Shown here piece by piece: positions 14,936 to 22,808 of a DNA stretch of 36,194 bases; within the stretch, counting starts at the first letter, position 1, and each line of letters starts with the position of its first letter. The notes below the pieces were generated by a model. It saw only the letters and a program-made list of their open reading frames with translations, ran no database searches and was not told the origin of the DNA. A program made the translations under genes and the position numbers. The stretch is from Streptomyces humicola (GTDB taxonomy: Bacteria; Actinomycetota; Actinomycetes; Streptomycetales; Streptomycetaceae), in NCBI RefSeq assembly GCF_024436035.1, contig NZ_JANFNG010000048.1, positions 1 to 36,194 of the forward strand. Direction: 5' to 3'.

Positions 14936-16174
14936 ATGGGCCCGGACGGGTCAGGGGACCCCTTCGGCCCATTCAGGGCGTATTCAGGCCTCCGTAGTGC
15001 CATGGCCGCGTTCTGCGGCCATCCTTTCCTTATGCAGGGGCAGCGACCACCAGGACACGACCAGGAACGAGACCGCCGACACCATCACGACCGCCCCGGC
15101 CACCGGGACCGTCAGGACAACCCCACACGGCCGCCTGCCGAGGCCGGAGCCGGGGCCGAGTCCCGGACCACGCAACCGTTGCCGCTCGGCTCGGCCGCCA
15201 CCACGGCCGGAGCCGCCGTCTGCGGGACGGCGGTACTGATCGGTTTCTCCCGCCCACTGCTCGGCATCACCATTGGTGAACTCACCAGTGTCGCCGTGGT
15301 CGCCACGGCCGCCATAGTGGCGGTTGCGGTCCGTGTGCTCTCCGTCCGGCGCCGCCGGCCCTCACCCGGTCGGCCGATGCGGTGGCTGTGGCGGCTGGTG
15401 GCGATCGCCGCCGCGCTGCTGGTACTGGGCGGTGCGGGCATGGGGATCCTGTTCTCCGCCACACCCGGCGTGGGTGACGCGGAGGCGAGGGTGCGCGCCC
15501 AGGCTGCCGCCCGCCACACCAACGTGGCCGCTCCGGCCCCCGCATCGAAGGTCACCGCCGCACTGATCGCCGCCGAGGACGCACGCTTCTACACCGATCC
15601 CGGTATCGACTTCCGCGGCGCGGCGCGGGCAACGGCGGCGTGGCTGCGCGGAGTCGGCGATGCGGGCGGCTCCACGCTGGAACAGCAGCTCGCGCGGATG
15701 CTCTACATCAAGGGCCGCAGCTCGCGTGCGGACCAGATGGAACAGGTCGCCCTCGGCGTCAAACTCGCCCGTCGCTGGCCGAAGTCCGCGATCCTGCAGA
15801 TGTATCTCGACAGCGCCGACTTCGGGCACGGCTACTACGGGATCGACGCCGCATCGGAAGGCTACTTCCGCACCTCGCCCGACCGGCTCGACTGGCCGCA
15901 GGCCGCGCTGCTCGCGGGCCTCGTCCAGGCACCCGCCGCCTACGACCCGCTGCGCCACCCGGCTCACGCCCGGAAGCGTCGCGCATATGTGCTGCGCCGC
16001 CTGGAGGCCACGGGCGTCCTCAGCCGGGCGCAGGTGCACCGCTACCTCGCGGCACCGCTCGGGCTCGCCTCCAACCCGCCCGCCGGCTCCGCCCCCTCGG
16101 CCCCCGCTTCCTCCGCCGGCGGCTCTGGCCTCCCGCTCGCTCCGGTCACCGACCGCGCACCGGCGCACCGATGA
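14936..16174 (+). CDS. Monofunctional peptidoglycan transglycosylase (GT51)
   Basis: Membrane-anchored glycosyltransferase that polymerises lipid II into glycan strands; no transpeptidase domain follows. GT51 motifs are complete. The catalytic Glu is in AAEDARFY (E214 from the longest start), with DPGIDFRGAARA, GGSTLEQQLARML, MEQVALGVKLARRW with its second acid, and FGHGYYGIDAASEGYF. Three hydrophobic helices precede the domain. The C-tail is Pro/Ala/Ser-rich. The start is uncertain: residues 1-75 are His/Arg-rich, lack a ribosome site and overlap an antisense membrane-protein remnant. The original gene may begin near 15170 or at ATG 15377, and the extra codons may come from a deletion that joined unrelated DNA. 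The core domain is secure. Confidence 0.8.
   Translation: MGPDGSGDPFGPFRAYSGLRSAMAAFCGHPFLMQGQRPPGHDQERDRRHHHDRPGHRDRQDNPTRPPAEAGAGAESRTTQPLPLGSAATTAGAAVCGTAVLIGFSRPLLGITIGELTSVAVVATAAIVAVAVRVLSVRRRRPSPGRPMRWLWRLVAIAAALLVLGGAGMGILFSATPGVGDAEARVRAQAAARHTNVAAPAPASKVTAALIAAEDARFYTDPGIDFRGAARATAAWLRGVGDAGGSTLEQQLARMLYIKGRSSRADQMEQVALGVKLARRWPKSAILQMYLDSADFGHGYYGIDAASEGYFRTSPDRLDWPQAALLAGLVQAPAAYDPLRHPAHARKRRAYVLRRLEATGVLSRAQVHRYLAAPLGLASNPPAGSAPSAPASSAGGSGLPLAPVTDRAPAHR
14984..15175 (-). pseudogene. Possible C-terminal remnant of a membrane protein
   Basis: Minus-strand frame ending at 14984 encodes one convincing membrane helix (VPVAGAVVMVSAVSFLVVSW) and then WSLPLHKERMAAERGHGTTEA and a stop, which looks like the natural tail of a permease. 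Upstream of the helix the frame becomes low-complexity Gly/Pro/Leu, and there is no ribosome site. It overlaps, antisense, the doubtful first 80 codons of the GT51 gene. I read it as the 3' end of a lost transporter; family not identified. Confidence 0.35.
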
Positions 16175-16180
16175 CGTCGC

Positions 16181-16378
16181 TCACCCCTTCCGCTTCCGTT
16201 TCCGTTTCCGTCGCATCGGCGGTGGAGAAGAACGGGCGCCCGTAAAGGGTCCAGTGCGGATGGCTGTTGCCCGCGAAGAAACCCGCCTCGGCGACCGAAG
16301 CGGCCGCAGGACGTCGTGGCGCGCGCCGTCGATGCCGACGACCAGGACGCGGCGAGCCGGGCAGGAGGATGTGGTCAC
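16181..16378 (-). pseudogene. Alkaline-phosphatase/phosphodiesterase superfamily remnant
   Basis: From GTG 16378 the frame reads TTSSCPARRVLVVGIDGARHDVLR. This is the metal-binding N-terminal strand of type I nucleotide pyrophosphatase/phosphodiesterases (VxGxDGxR, where the Asp is a ligand). It then passes into a +1-shifted reading VAEAGFFAGN, again typical of this family, and on to HPHWTLYGRPFFST. The catalytic Thr/Ser nucleophile region is missing. At least one frameshift and a large deletion are needed to explain it. Confidence 0.6.
16187..16210. repeat. Hexanucleotide repeat (YTTCCG) x4
   Basis: CTTCCG-CTTCCG-TTTCCG-TTTCCG, just after the GT51 stop and within the phosphodiesterase remnant. 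Four units only. Confidence 0.6.
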
Positions 16379-16402
16379 GGCATTGTCCCCGCTTCCGAAG
16401 GT

Positions 16403-17422
16403 TCAGGCGGCACGGTCGAGTTCGTCCCGCAGCACGGGGTGGGCGAACGGCAGGCCGGCGGCGTAACGGGCCAGTTCGTCGACGGCGGAGTCCGCCATCC
16501 GCCGCATCTCGGTGCCCATCGAGCCCGCGATGTGCGGGGTGAGCAGCACATTGGGCAGGTCGAACAGGGGGGAGTCAGGGGTGAGGGGATCAGGGTCGGT
16601 CACGTCCAGCACGGCGTGGAGCCGTCCGGTGACGAGTTCCTCGACGAGCGCTTTGGTGTCGATCAGAGAGCCCCGAGCGGTGTTGATCAGGGTTGCGCCG
16701 TCGCGCATCAGTGCGAGTCTGCGGCGGTCGAGCATCCGCCGGGTGGTGGGGAGTTCAGGAGCGTGCACGCTGACGACGTCACTGGTCGCGCACAACTCGT
16801 CGAGGCCGACGGCGCGCACACCGAGCGCGTCGGCCTCGTCCGCGGGGAGATAGGGGTCGTACAACCGCACAGTCAGATCGTAGGGCCGCAACAACTCGAT
16901 GACACGACGACCGATCCGCGACGCTCCGATCACACCGATCGTTCGGCGGTAGTTGCCGACATCGCTGTAGCCCTCGTACCAGTCGGTGCGGGCGCGCTGC
17001 GCCCGCAACGCGTCACGGAAGTGCAGCATCCTCTTGTTCGACATCAGGACGGCGGCCACGGTGTACTCCGCAACCGGCAGGGCGTTGGCCCAGGCTGCGG
17101 AGGAGACGCTGATGCCCCTGTCCCAGCATGCGTCGGTGACAAAGGGTTTGACCGATCCGGCGGTATGCACGATCGCCCGAAGCCGCGGTGCACGATCGAT
17201 CACGGTCGCGTCGAGCGGCGCGCAGCCCCAGCCGGTGAGCAGGACCTCGGTCTCGCCCAGCGCCGCAGCCGTCTCGGGCCGCGAGAAGTCGTCGGCGACG
17301 ATGCCCGGCACCACGTCCGCCACGCGGTCGAGCCGGGCGCGTACGTCATCGTCGACGATCCTGGAGGCGGTGTCCCGGCCCATGGCGAGCAGCGTGCGGG
17401 GCCGGGGCATGGGGGTGCTCAT
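16403..17422 (-). CDS. D-isomer-specific 2-hydroxyacid dehydrogenase
   Basis: NAD(P)-dependent oxidoreductase of the D-2-hydroxyacid dehydrogenase family, 339 residues, intact. The Rossmann loop is IGVIGASRIGRRV (162-174). The middle Gly of the usual GxGxxG is Ser (S168). Catalytic residues are R250 in NTARGSLID, the acid at D276 (usually Glu) and H297 in LTPHIAGS. Strong AAAAGGAG ribosome site before the ATG. It starts 39 bp downstream of the remains of a sugar ABC transporter and was probably the last gene of that operon, acting on a sugar acid or keto acid. Whether it is still transcribed is unclear because the operon promoter is likely lost. Substrate unknown (glyoxylate, hydroxypyruvate or a sugar-derived acid). 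Confidence 0.9.
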   Translation of the reverse strand: MSTPMPRPRTLLAMGRDTASRIVDDDVRARLDRVADVVPGIVADDFSRPETAAALGETEVLLTGWGCAPLDATVIDRAPRLRAIVHTAGSVKPFVTDACWDRGISVSSAAWANALPVAEYTVAAVLMSNKRMLHFRDALRAQRARTDWYEGYSDVGNYRRTIGVIGASRIGRRVIELLRPYDLTVRLYDPYLPADEADALGVRAVGLDELCATSDVVSVHAPELPTTRRMLDRRRLALMRDGATLINTARGSLIDTKALVEELVTGRLHAVLDVTDPDPLTPDSPLFDLPNVLLTPHIAGSMGTEMRRMADSAVDELARYAAGLPFAHPVLRDELDRAA

Positions 17423-17461
17423 GTGCGGATGGCTCCTTTTGGCCGAACGATCAAGCGATGA

Positions 17462-17685
17462 TTACTTGACTGCTCCGGCGGTCATTCCGGAGCGCCAGTA
17501 ACGCTGGAGGAAGTGGAAGAGGGCGACGAGAGGAATGATGGACACGGCGGCACCGGTGATGGCCAGGATGGTGAAGTTGGGGTCCTCGGGGACTTGCGAA
17601 CTCCACATGTACACCCCCAGCGTCACCGGGTAGAGCTTCTCGTTGCTGAGCATCACCAGCACCAGGAAGAAGCCGTTCCGCTCGG
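17462..17685 (-). pseudogene. ABC sugar permease (MalG-type), C-terminal remnant
   Basis: Frame ERNGFFLVLVMLSNEK, then LYPVTLGVYMW, then LVALFHFLQRYWRSGMTAGAVK and a stop. This is the last 70 or so residues of a MalG-like binding-protein-dependent permease, with the natural C-terminus (YWRSGMTAGAVK). The upstream three quarters, including the EAA loop, are deleted. The sequence joins directly, in another frame, to a solute-binding-protein fragment at about 17685. Confidence 0.88.
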
Positions 17686-18023
17686 AACGAACTTCGACTT
17701 CAGATCACCGGTGATGTACTGGCTGATGTCCTGGACGTCGCCCTGGCTTGCGAACTGCGGCAGATACATGTAGCCGCAGTTGAAGAGGTCCGGGCCGTTG
17801 CCCGTCTTGATCGCGTCGAAGAGTTTCTGGTACGCGGGAGGGCCACTCGGGATCTCGGTGAAGGTGACGTGGACGTCCTTGTGGGTCCTGTTGAACTCGT
17901 CCACGACCTGCTGGGAGTTGAGCGTCCAGGACCAGAAAGAGATGTCGACCGGCTTCCCGTCGGATCCCGAGGCACTGTTCGACGAGCCACCCCCGCAGGC
18001 GGTCGGCGTTCCCAGGGCGAGGA
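17686..18023 (-). pseudogene. ABC sugar-binding lipoprotein, N-terminal remnant
   Basis: Reads LALGTPTACGGGSS (lipobox with the lipidated Cys), then PVDISFWSWTLNSQQVVDEF, then NCGYMYLPQFASQGDVQDIS and DLKSKFVPS. This is the start of a family-1 extracellular sugar-binding protein. Both ends are damaged. Upstream of NVLALG there is no start or signal peptide, and after KFVPS the frame runs into permease DNA and stops within ten codons. One deletion removed the rest of this gene, the first permease and most of the second. Confidence 0.88.
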
Positions 18024-18184
18024 CATTCCCGCGGTTATCGGCGCTATACGGTGCCTGGCGAGGACTCCGGGAAGCGATGCGAGCTGTACGTCATTGCGCG
18101 GCTCCAGAGGGGGCGGCGACCACCGAGGTCGCACGTGGGGTGAGCCTCCCGCGTGTGCCGTGGGGCGCCGCGCGGGGGCCGCCG

Positions 18185-18571
18185 GACCGCCGACGGCACA
18201 CTCCACTACGCCTACGGCGGCGACTTCGGTGAGCCGCTGCACGACGGCAACTTCGTCACCGACGGCCTCGAGGAGTTGCAGACCCCCTACGTACGACCGC
18301 AGGAGAACGGCAACCGCACGAGACCCGCTGGGCGGCCGTCACAGACTCCACCGGGGCAGGCCTTCGGATCGAGGGCGACCCGTACTTCGACTTCACCGCC
18401 CGTCGCTGGACGCCCGAGGCCCTCGGCGCCGCACACCACACCTCCGACCTGCAGCCGGACGACGCCGTGTGCCTCACCCTCGACCACGCCCACCGGGGCA
18501 TCGGCACGGCCTCCTGCGGCCCGGGGGTGCTGCCGCAGCACCGGCTGCTCCCGGAACCTGCCGCCTTCGAT
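18185..18571 (+). pseudogene. GH2 beta-galactosidase remnant
   Basis: Three pieces of a LacZ-type glycoside hydrolase remain. First is LHYAYGGDFGEPLHDGNF (18200-18258), from the end of the catalytic barrel. After an in-frame internal deletion comes EELQTPYVRPQENGNRT (18271-18321). A one-base loss follows, and in the next frame TRWAAVTDSTGAGLRIEGDP continues to LDHAHRGIGTASCGPGVLPQ, the C-terminal beta-sandwich. The catalytic acids and the whole N-terminal 450 or so residues are gone. It is on the opposite strand to the sugar ABC remnant and was probably part of the same lactose/galactoside locus. Confidence 0.85.
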
Positions 18572-18574
18572 CGA

Positions 18575-18611
18575 CCCGGTCCCTTCCCTACGGGGGCGGG
18601 AAGGGACCGGG
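18575..18611. terminator. Strong bidirectional hairpin terminator
   Basis: 14-bp perfect stem CCCGGTCCCTTCCC (18575-18588) / GGGAAGGGACCGGG (18598-18611), loop TACGGGGGC. It follows the end of the beta-galactosidase remnant directly and faces the convergent reductase gene at 18708, so it can stop both directions. It has survived although the gene before it has decayed. Confidence 0.85.
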
Positions 18612-18707
18612 CCCATGCCCATCATGTGGTGACGACCTCGAGCACCGGCGGATTCGATTGGTGGCGTGCGGCCCGATCGTTCGATCAATCCGCCATTCGG
18701 CCGCGGC

Positions 18708-19592
18708 TCAGTCCTTGGCGGTGCCGCTGAGCATTTCGACACCCCTGAGCAGGGCGGAGTGGTCGAGGTCGCCGTCGCCCCGGGCTGCGGCGGCGGCGAT
18801 CAGCTGGGCGGCGATCGCACCCAGCGGAAGCACGGCACCGATCTCCCGCGCGGTGTCCATGACCACGGCCATGTCCTTGTGGTGCAGGTCGACGCGGAAG
18901 CCCGGGCGGAAATCGCGGGCGAGCATGCTGTCCTTCTTGCGGTCGAGCACCGTGGAACCGGCAAGCCCACCGGCGAGCACCTCCAGCGCCGCTGTGGTCT
19001 CCACACCGGACTTCTCCAGGAAGACGAGGGCCTCGGCGACGGCTTCGAGGTTGACCGCGACGATCAACTGGTTGGCAGCCTTGACCGTCTGACCCGAACC
19101 GTGCGGACCGCACAGCACCATGGTCCTGCCCACTGCCTCGAAGACGGGCCTGGCCTCCTCGAAGTCGGCCGGCTCGCCGCCGACCATGATCGACAGGACG
19201 CCCTCGATCGCCCCCGCCTCACCACCGGAGACCGGGGCGTCGAGGACCCGGATCCCCTTCGCGGCGCCCGCCTCGGCGAGCTCGACCGAGGTGCGCGGGG
19301 TGATCGAGCTCATGTCGATGTACAGCGCACCCTTGCGCGCATGGGCGAAGACGCCCCCGTCCCCAAGCACGCACTGCTCGACCTGCGGTGATGCCGGGAG
19401 CATCGTGATGATCACATCGGCGTCGCGCACCGCCTCGGCGATGCTGCCGGCGGCTCTGCCCCCGGCCGCCTCCAGGGGCTGCGTACGCCCCGGGCTGCGG
19501 TTCCACCCGGTCACCGTGTGGCCGGCCTGCGCAAGGTTGACCGCCATCGGGCTGCCCATGATGCCGAGGCCGATGAAAGCGATCGTGCCCAT
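18708..19592 (-). CDS. 2-hydroxy-3-oxopropionate (tartronate semialdehyde) reductase type
   Basis: Beta-hydroxyacid dehydrogenase, 294 residues. It most likely reduces tartronate semialdehyde to D-glycerate in glyoxylate/allantoin catabolism. N-terminal Rossmann motif IGLGIMGSPMAVNL (7-20), substrate-binding DAPVSGGEAGA (118-128), and the catalytic Lys K171 in GSGQTVKAANQ. The C-terminal helix bundle with LHHKDMAVVMDTA is complete. 3-hydroxyisobutyrate dehydrogenase is the closest alternative; GGEAG and KAANQ favour the GarR/GlxR side. No gcl or hyi gene lies next to it, so it is separated from its usual pathway partners. Two inverted copies of a 16-bp element lie within 50 bp upstream and suggest IclR-type control. 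Confidence 0.88.
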   Translation of the reverse strand: MGTIAFIGLGIMGSPMAVNLAQAGHTVTGWNRSPGRTQPLEAAGGRAAGSIAEAVRDADVIITMLPASPQVEQCVLGDGGVFAHARKGALYIDMSSITPRTSVELAEAGAAKGIRVLDAPVSGGEAGAIEGVLSIMVGGEPADFEEARPVFEAVGRTMVLCGPHGSGQTVKAANQLIVAVNLEAVAEALVFLEKSGVETTAALEVLAGGLAGSTVLDRKKDSMLARDFRPGFRVDLHHKDMAVVMDTAREIGAVLPLGAIAAQLIAAAAARGDGDLDHSALLRGVEMLSGTAKD

Positions 19593-19601
19593 ATCACACC
19601 T

Positions 19602-19639
19602 ATTCCGTAAAGCGGATCTCCCAATCCACTATACGGAAT
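19602..19639. promoter_or_regulatory. Paired inverted 16-bp operator sites
   Basis: ATTCCGTAAAGCGGAT on the plus strand (19602-19617) and ATTCCGTATAGTGGAT on the minus strand (19639-19624) differ at two positions. Each has a TCCG-N5-YGGA core like IclR-family sites. They lie 10-47 bp before the reductase start and within the divergent region shared with the phospholipase gene. Confidence 0.7.
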
Positions 19640-19699
19640 GAATCGTGTAGATCCTTCCTCCGCTCCCGGAAGGTCCCATCTGCCGCATGGTGAGCGTTC

Positions 19700-19721
19700 G
19701 TTCATCGTTTGTTCGCAACGC
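19700..19721 (+). promoter_or_regulatory. PHO-box-like direct repeat
   Basis: GTTCATCGTTT (19700-19710) and GTTCGCAACGC (19711-19721) are adjacent 11-bp units. They resemble the streptomycete PhoP consensus (GTTCACC at the start of each unit); the first matches well, the second partly. It is 137 bp before the phospholipase C start. Confidence 0.5.
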
Positions 19722-19857
19722 ACGTCTCTTCACCACTGCTTCTCAACCGGTTTACTCTCCACGGCAACCGCCGCGACAGATTGCGCACGCACCACCCCCA
19801 CGGCCCGGCCACGGCGGGCGCCGGGCGCATGTGCACTCCACGCAGTCGAAGGGACCC

Positions 19858-21945
19858 ATGTCCATGACGGACAACAGCCGTACCAGCGGCATCAGTCGGA
19901 GAAGCTTCGTGGCGCTTTCGGCGGGCGCTGCCGCCGGAGCGGTCGTGGCGGCATCGGGCCAGGCCGCGGCCGCGCACACCAACGAGGCGACGACGGCCGC
20001 TACGTCCGGCACGATCACCGATGTGAAGCACATCGTGGTGTTCATGCAGGAGAACCGCAGCTTCGACCACTACTTCGGCACGCTCAAGGGCGTTCGCGGC
20101 TTCGCCGACCGTGCCACGATCGAACTGTCCGGCGGCTACTCGGTCTTCAACCAGCCCGACGGCACCGGCCGTCAGTACCCGTGGAACCTGAGCGCGACAC
20201 CGTCCAACAGCGGAGCCACCCCGGAGACGCTCGCCCAGTGCGACGGCTCGCTCGACCACGGCTGGACGACGCAGCACGAGGCCTGGAACAACGGCAAGCT
20301 CGACAGCTGGGTGTCGGCGAAGGGATCCAACCGGACGCTGGGTTACCTCACCCGCGACGACATCCCCTTCCACTACGCGCTCGCCGACGCCTACACCGTC
20401 TGCGACGCATACCACTGCTCCATCCTGAGCGCCACCGGCCCCAACCGCACCTACCTGTGGGGCGGCATGATCGACCCCAACGGCACGGCGGGCGGCCCGG
20501 CGTACGACGGCGGCGACGAATCGGGCCTGAGCTGGCAGACATACGCCGAGGCGCTGCAGAACGCGGGTGTGAGCTGGAAGGTCTACCAGAACGCCTCCGA
20601 CAACTTCGGCGACAACGGGCTCGCCTACTTCGCCCAGTTCGCCAACGCGCCGACCAGCAGCGTGCTCTACCAGCGGGGCATGGCCTCGGTGCCCGCCACC
20701 ACCGGCTCGACACCAGACGACATCGCCCAGGCCGTCAAGCAGGACGTGGTCAACGGAACCTTGCCGCAGGTGTCGTGGATCGTCTCCAACCAGGCGTTCA
20801 GCGAGCACCCCGATGCCCCTCCCGGCGACGGCGCACACTTCGTGAACCTGATCCTTCAGTCGCTCGCGGCGGACTCCTCGGTGCTCGACTCCACCGTCGT
20901 CTTCCTCAACTACGACGAGAACGACGGCTTCTTCGATCATGTGCCGCCGCCGATCCCGGCGTCCGGCACCGCGGACGAATTCATCCTGAACGGCACTCCG
21001 ATCGGGCTCGGCTTCCGGGTACCGATGATCGTCATATCGCCGTGGAGCCGGGGCGGCTGGGTGAACTCCCAGGTCTTCGACCACACCTCGGTGATCCAGT
21101 TCATCGAGACGTGGACGGCGGCGCTCGGTACACCCGCGACCTGTCCGAGCATCAGTGCCTGGCGCCGTCAGGTCACCGGTGACCTGACCAGCGCCTTCGA
21201 CTTCACCTCTCCGGTCTACGGACTTCCCTCACTGCCGTCCACCGGCACCGTGATCGGCCAGTCGACCTGCAATGCGCTGCCCAACCCGACGCCGACGACC
21301 AACGTCCTGCCCGCGCAGGAGTCCGGCACCAAGCCGGCACGGGCCCTGCCGTACCAGCCCAACGGTTACGTTGATCACCTGGAGTTCGACTCCGGTGGCA
21401 AGACCCTGCTCTGGGTCGACATGGCCAATCAGGGCACCCCCGCGGCCAAGGCCGCGCACTTCGCCATCCAAGCCAACGCCTACCGCACCGGCGGCCCATG
21501 GCAGTACACCGTCGACGCCGGATCCACGGCGAGCGACTACTTCAACATCGGCGCCGGCTACGGCGCCGGCAAGTACGACCTGACGCTCACAGGGCCCAAC
21601 CGCTTTCTGCGCCGGTTCGTGGGCGACGCCACCGCGTCCGGTAAGAACGTCGAGGTCACCTCCTCCTACGCGACGGCGAGCAACACCGGCAAGGAGGCGA
21701 TCTGGTTCGCGATGGCCAACAACGGAACCACCACCGCGACGTTCACCATCACCTCCACCAACTACCGCAGCGATGGCCCGTGGACGTATCAGGTGCCGGC
21801 GGGAGGCACGGTGTCCGACTACTTCAACGCGGTCGCCTACGACAACGGCTGGTACGACTTCACGGTGACGGTCGACATCGATGCCTCCTGGTCGCGCCGG
21901 TTCACCGGCCACATCGAGACCGGCTCGGCGAGCGTCACCGGATAG
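19858..21945 (+). CDS. Phosphocholine-specific phospholipase C, Tat-exported
   Basis: Secreted phosphoesterase of 695 residues that cleaves phosphatidylcholine-type lipids to diacylglycerol and phosphocholine. The Tat signal has R14-R15 in SRRSFVAL and an Ala-rich hydrophobic region ending at SGQAAAA. The catalytic phosphoesterase domain starts with VFMQENRSFDHYFGTLKG, the metal-site signature, and contains ATGPNRTYLWGG and NYDENDGFFDHVPPP. The C-terminus carries two copies of the PLC C-terminal (DUF756) beta domain, about residues 500-590 and 600-690. I chose ATG 19858 (AAGGGA before it); the frame opens further upstream but is Arg/Pro-rich noncoding. A PHO-box-like repeat upstream suggests phosphate-starvation induction, fitting a role in scavenging phosphate from lipids. 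Confidence 0.93.
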   Translation: MSMTDNSRTSGISRRSFVALSAGAAAGAVVAASGQAAAAHTNEATTAATSGTITDVKHIVVFMQENRSFDHYFGTLKGVRGFADRATIELSGGYSVFNQPDGTGRQYPWNLSATPSNSGATPETLAQCDGSLDHGWTTQHEAWNNGKLDSWVSAKGSNRTLGYLTRDDIPFHYALADAYTVCDAYHCSILSATGPNRTYLWGGMIDPNGTAGGPAYDGGDESGLSWQTYAEALQNAGVSWKVYQNASDNFGDNGLAYFAQFANAPTSSVLYQRGMASVPATTGSTPDDIAQAVKQDVVNGTLPQVSWIVSNQAFSEHPDAPPGDGAHFVNLILQSLAADSSVLDSTVVFLNYDENDGFFDHVPPPIPASGTADEFILNGTPIGLGFRVPMIVISPWSRGGWVNSQVFDHTSVIQFIETWTAALGTPATCPSISAWRRQVTGDLTSAFDFTSPVYGLPSLPSTGTVIGQSTCNALPNPTPTTNVLPAQESGTKPARALPYQPNGYVDHLEFDSGGKTLLWVDMANQGTPAAKAAHFAIQANAYRTGGPWQYTVDAGSTASDYFNIGAGYGAGKYDLTLTGPNRFLRRFVGDATASGKNVEVTSSYATASNTGKEAIWFAMANNGTTTATFTITSTNYRSDGPWTYQVPAGGTVSDYFNAVAYDNGWYDFTVTVDIDASWSRRFTGHIETGSASVTG

Positions 21946-22018
21946 CGGGACGCCGGACACCGTACCCGGGCGGCGGGCCGCGCTGGCCTCTGGGCCGCGT
22001 GCGGGTGAGACTGGAACG

Positions 22019-22801
22019 GTGCGTATCACCGACGCCCGCACCGGCCTGCTCACCCGCATCCGGCCCGCCCGCACCGGACTGCTGTATACCCGCGTGCAGC
22101 TGACGCGGACCGGCGCTCCGTTCGGTACCGCCGATCTGCGGGCGCTTCTCGTCGCAGACGTGCTCTTCCGGCTCGCCGAGTTCAACGGCCTGCAGGTGAT
22201 GGCGTGTTGGGCCGACGCCGGTCACGCGGAGGACGAGGTCAAGGCGCTGGCGCGCGACGCGGAGCGGCTCGGAGTCCATCCGCCCGCCGCCCATGTCGGC
22301 GACGAGCGGGACGGCCCGTGCGACGTTCATGTCGTCGCGCATACCGCAGCGACGTACCGCGGGCCGGACGGCCCGGAGTATCCGTCCGGCCCGGACATCC
22401 CGGTCGCCGCCTGCGGGCCCGTCACGGGCGCGGGCGGCTACCTGGACACCGCCGGGAACGACCCGCTCGCCATGCGGCTTGCGCTGCTGGAGCACCCGTA
22501 CTCGGAGCCGGTACGGCTCGACCGCGAGGTGCTCGCCGCTGCGCAGGACCAGCTGAGCCGCTGGCGGGAGCGGGTGGCCGCGTGGGCCGAGATGCCGTCC
22601 CGGCCCTCACATCCCGATGTCGTACGCAACGCCTTCACGGCCTTCAGCGAGGGGCTCGACACCTGGGCAGCCCTGGCGGAGCTGCGCCGCCTTGAGGGCG
22701 AGCCCGGCGTCCCGGACGGCTCGCGGTTCGAGACCTTCGTCTACCTGGACCGGATCCTCGGGCTCGAACTCCCCCGCGCGATCGGCCGAGCATGTCCGTG
22801 A
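22019..22801 (+). CDS. Degenerate cysteinyl-tRNA synthetase/MshC-like protein
   Basis: 260 residues from GTG 22019. The layout follows the class I CysRS/MshC fold: GLLYTRVQLTRTGAPFGTADLRALLVADVL matches the first strand and helix of the ligase. The zinc-ligand Cys (family YxCGxTPYD) is Arg and the HIGH motif has become PFGT. No KMSKS loop is present. The C-terminal part NDPLAMRLALLEHPYSEPV and LDTWAALAELRRLEG match the MshC/CysRS helix bundle. It is therefore a shortened, probably catalytically dead paralogue. Strong GC3 and an open frame suggest it is maintained. It could bind cysteine, an adenylate or tRNA as a regulator, but function is unknown. It ends 7 bp from the convergent truncated sigma-factor gene. 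Confidence 0.75.
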   Translation: MRITDARTGLLTRIRPARTGLLYTRVQLTRTGAPFGTADLRALLVADVLFRLAEFNGLQVMACWADAGHAEDEVKALARDAERLGVHPPAAHVGDERDGPCDVHVVAHTAATYRGPDGPEYPSGPDIPVAACGPVTGAGGYLDTAGNDPLAMRLALLEHPYSEPVRLDREVLAAAQDQLSRWRERVAAWAEMPSRPSHPDVVRNAFTAFSEGLDTWAALAELRRLEGEPGVPDGSRFETFVYLDRILGLELPRAIGRACP

Positions 22802-22808
22802 GCGGCGG

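Noticed and set aside
16187..16210. TTCCG repeats as a CRISPR or phase-variable tract
   Set aside because: Only four 6-bp units without spacers, and the surrounding gene is already a remnant.
19687..19857. Upstream extension of phospholipase C
   Set aside because: It would place the Tat signal 70 residues inside the protein and translates the promoter and PHO-box region.
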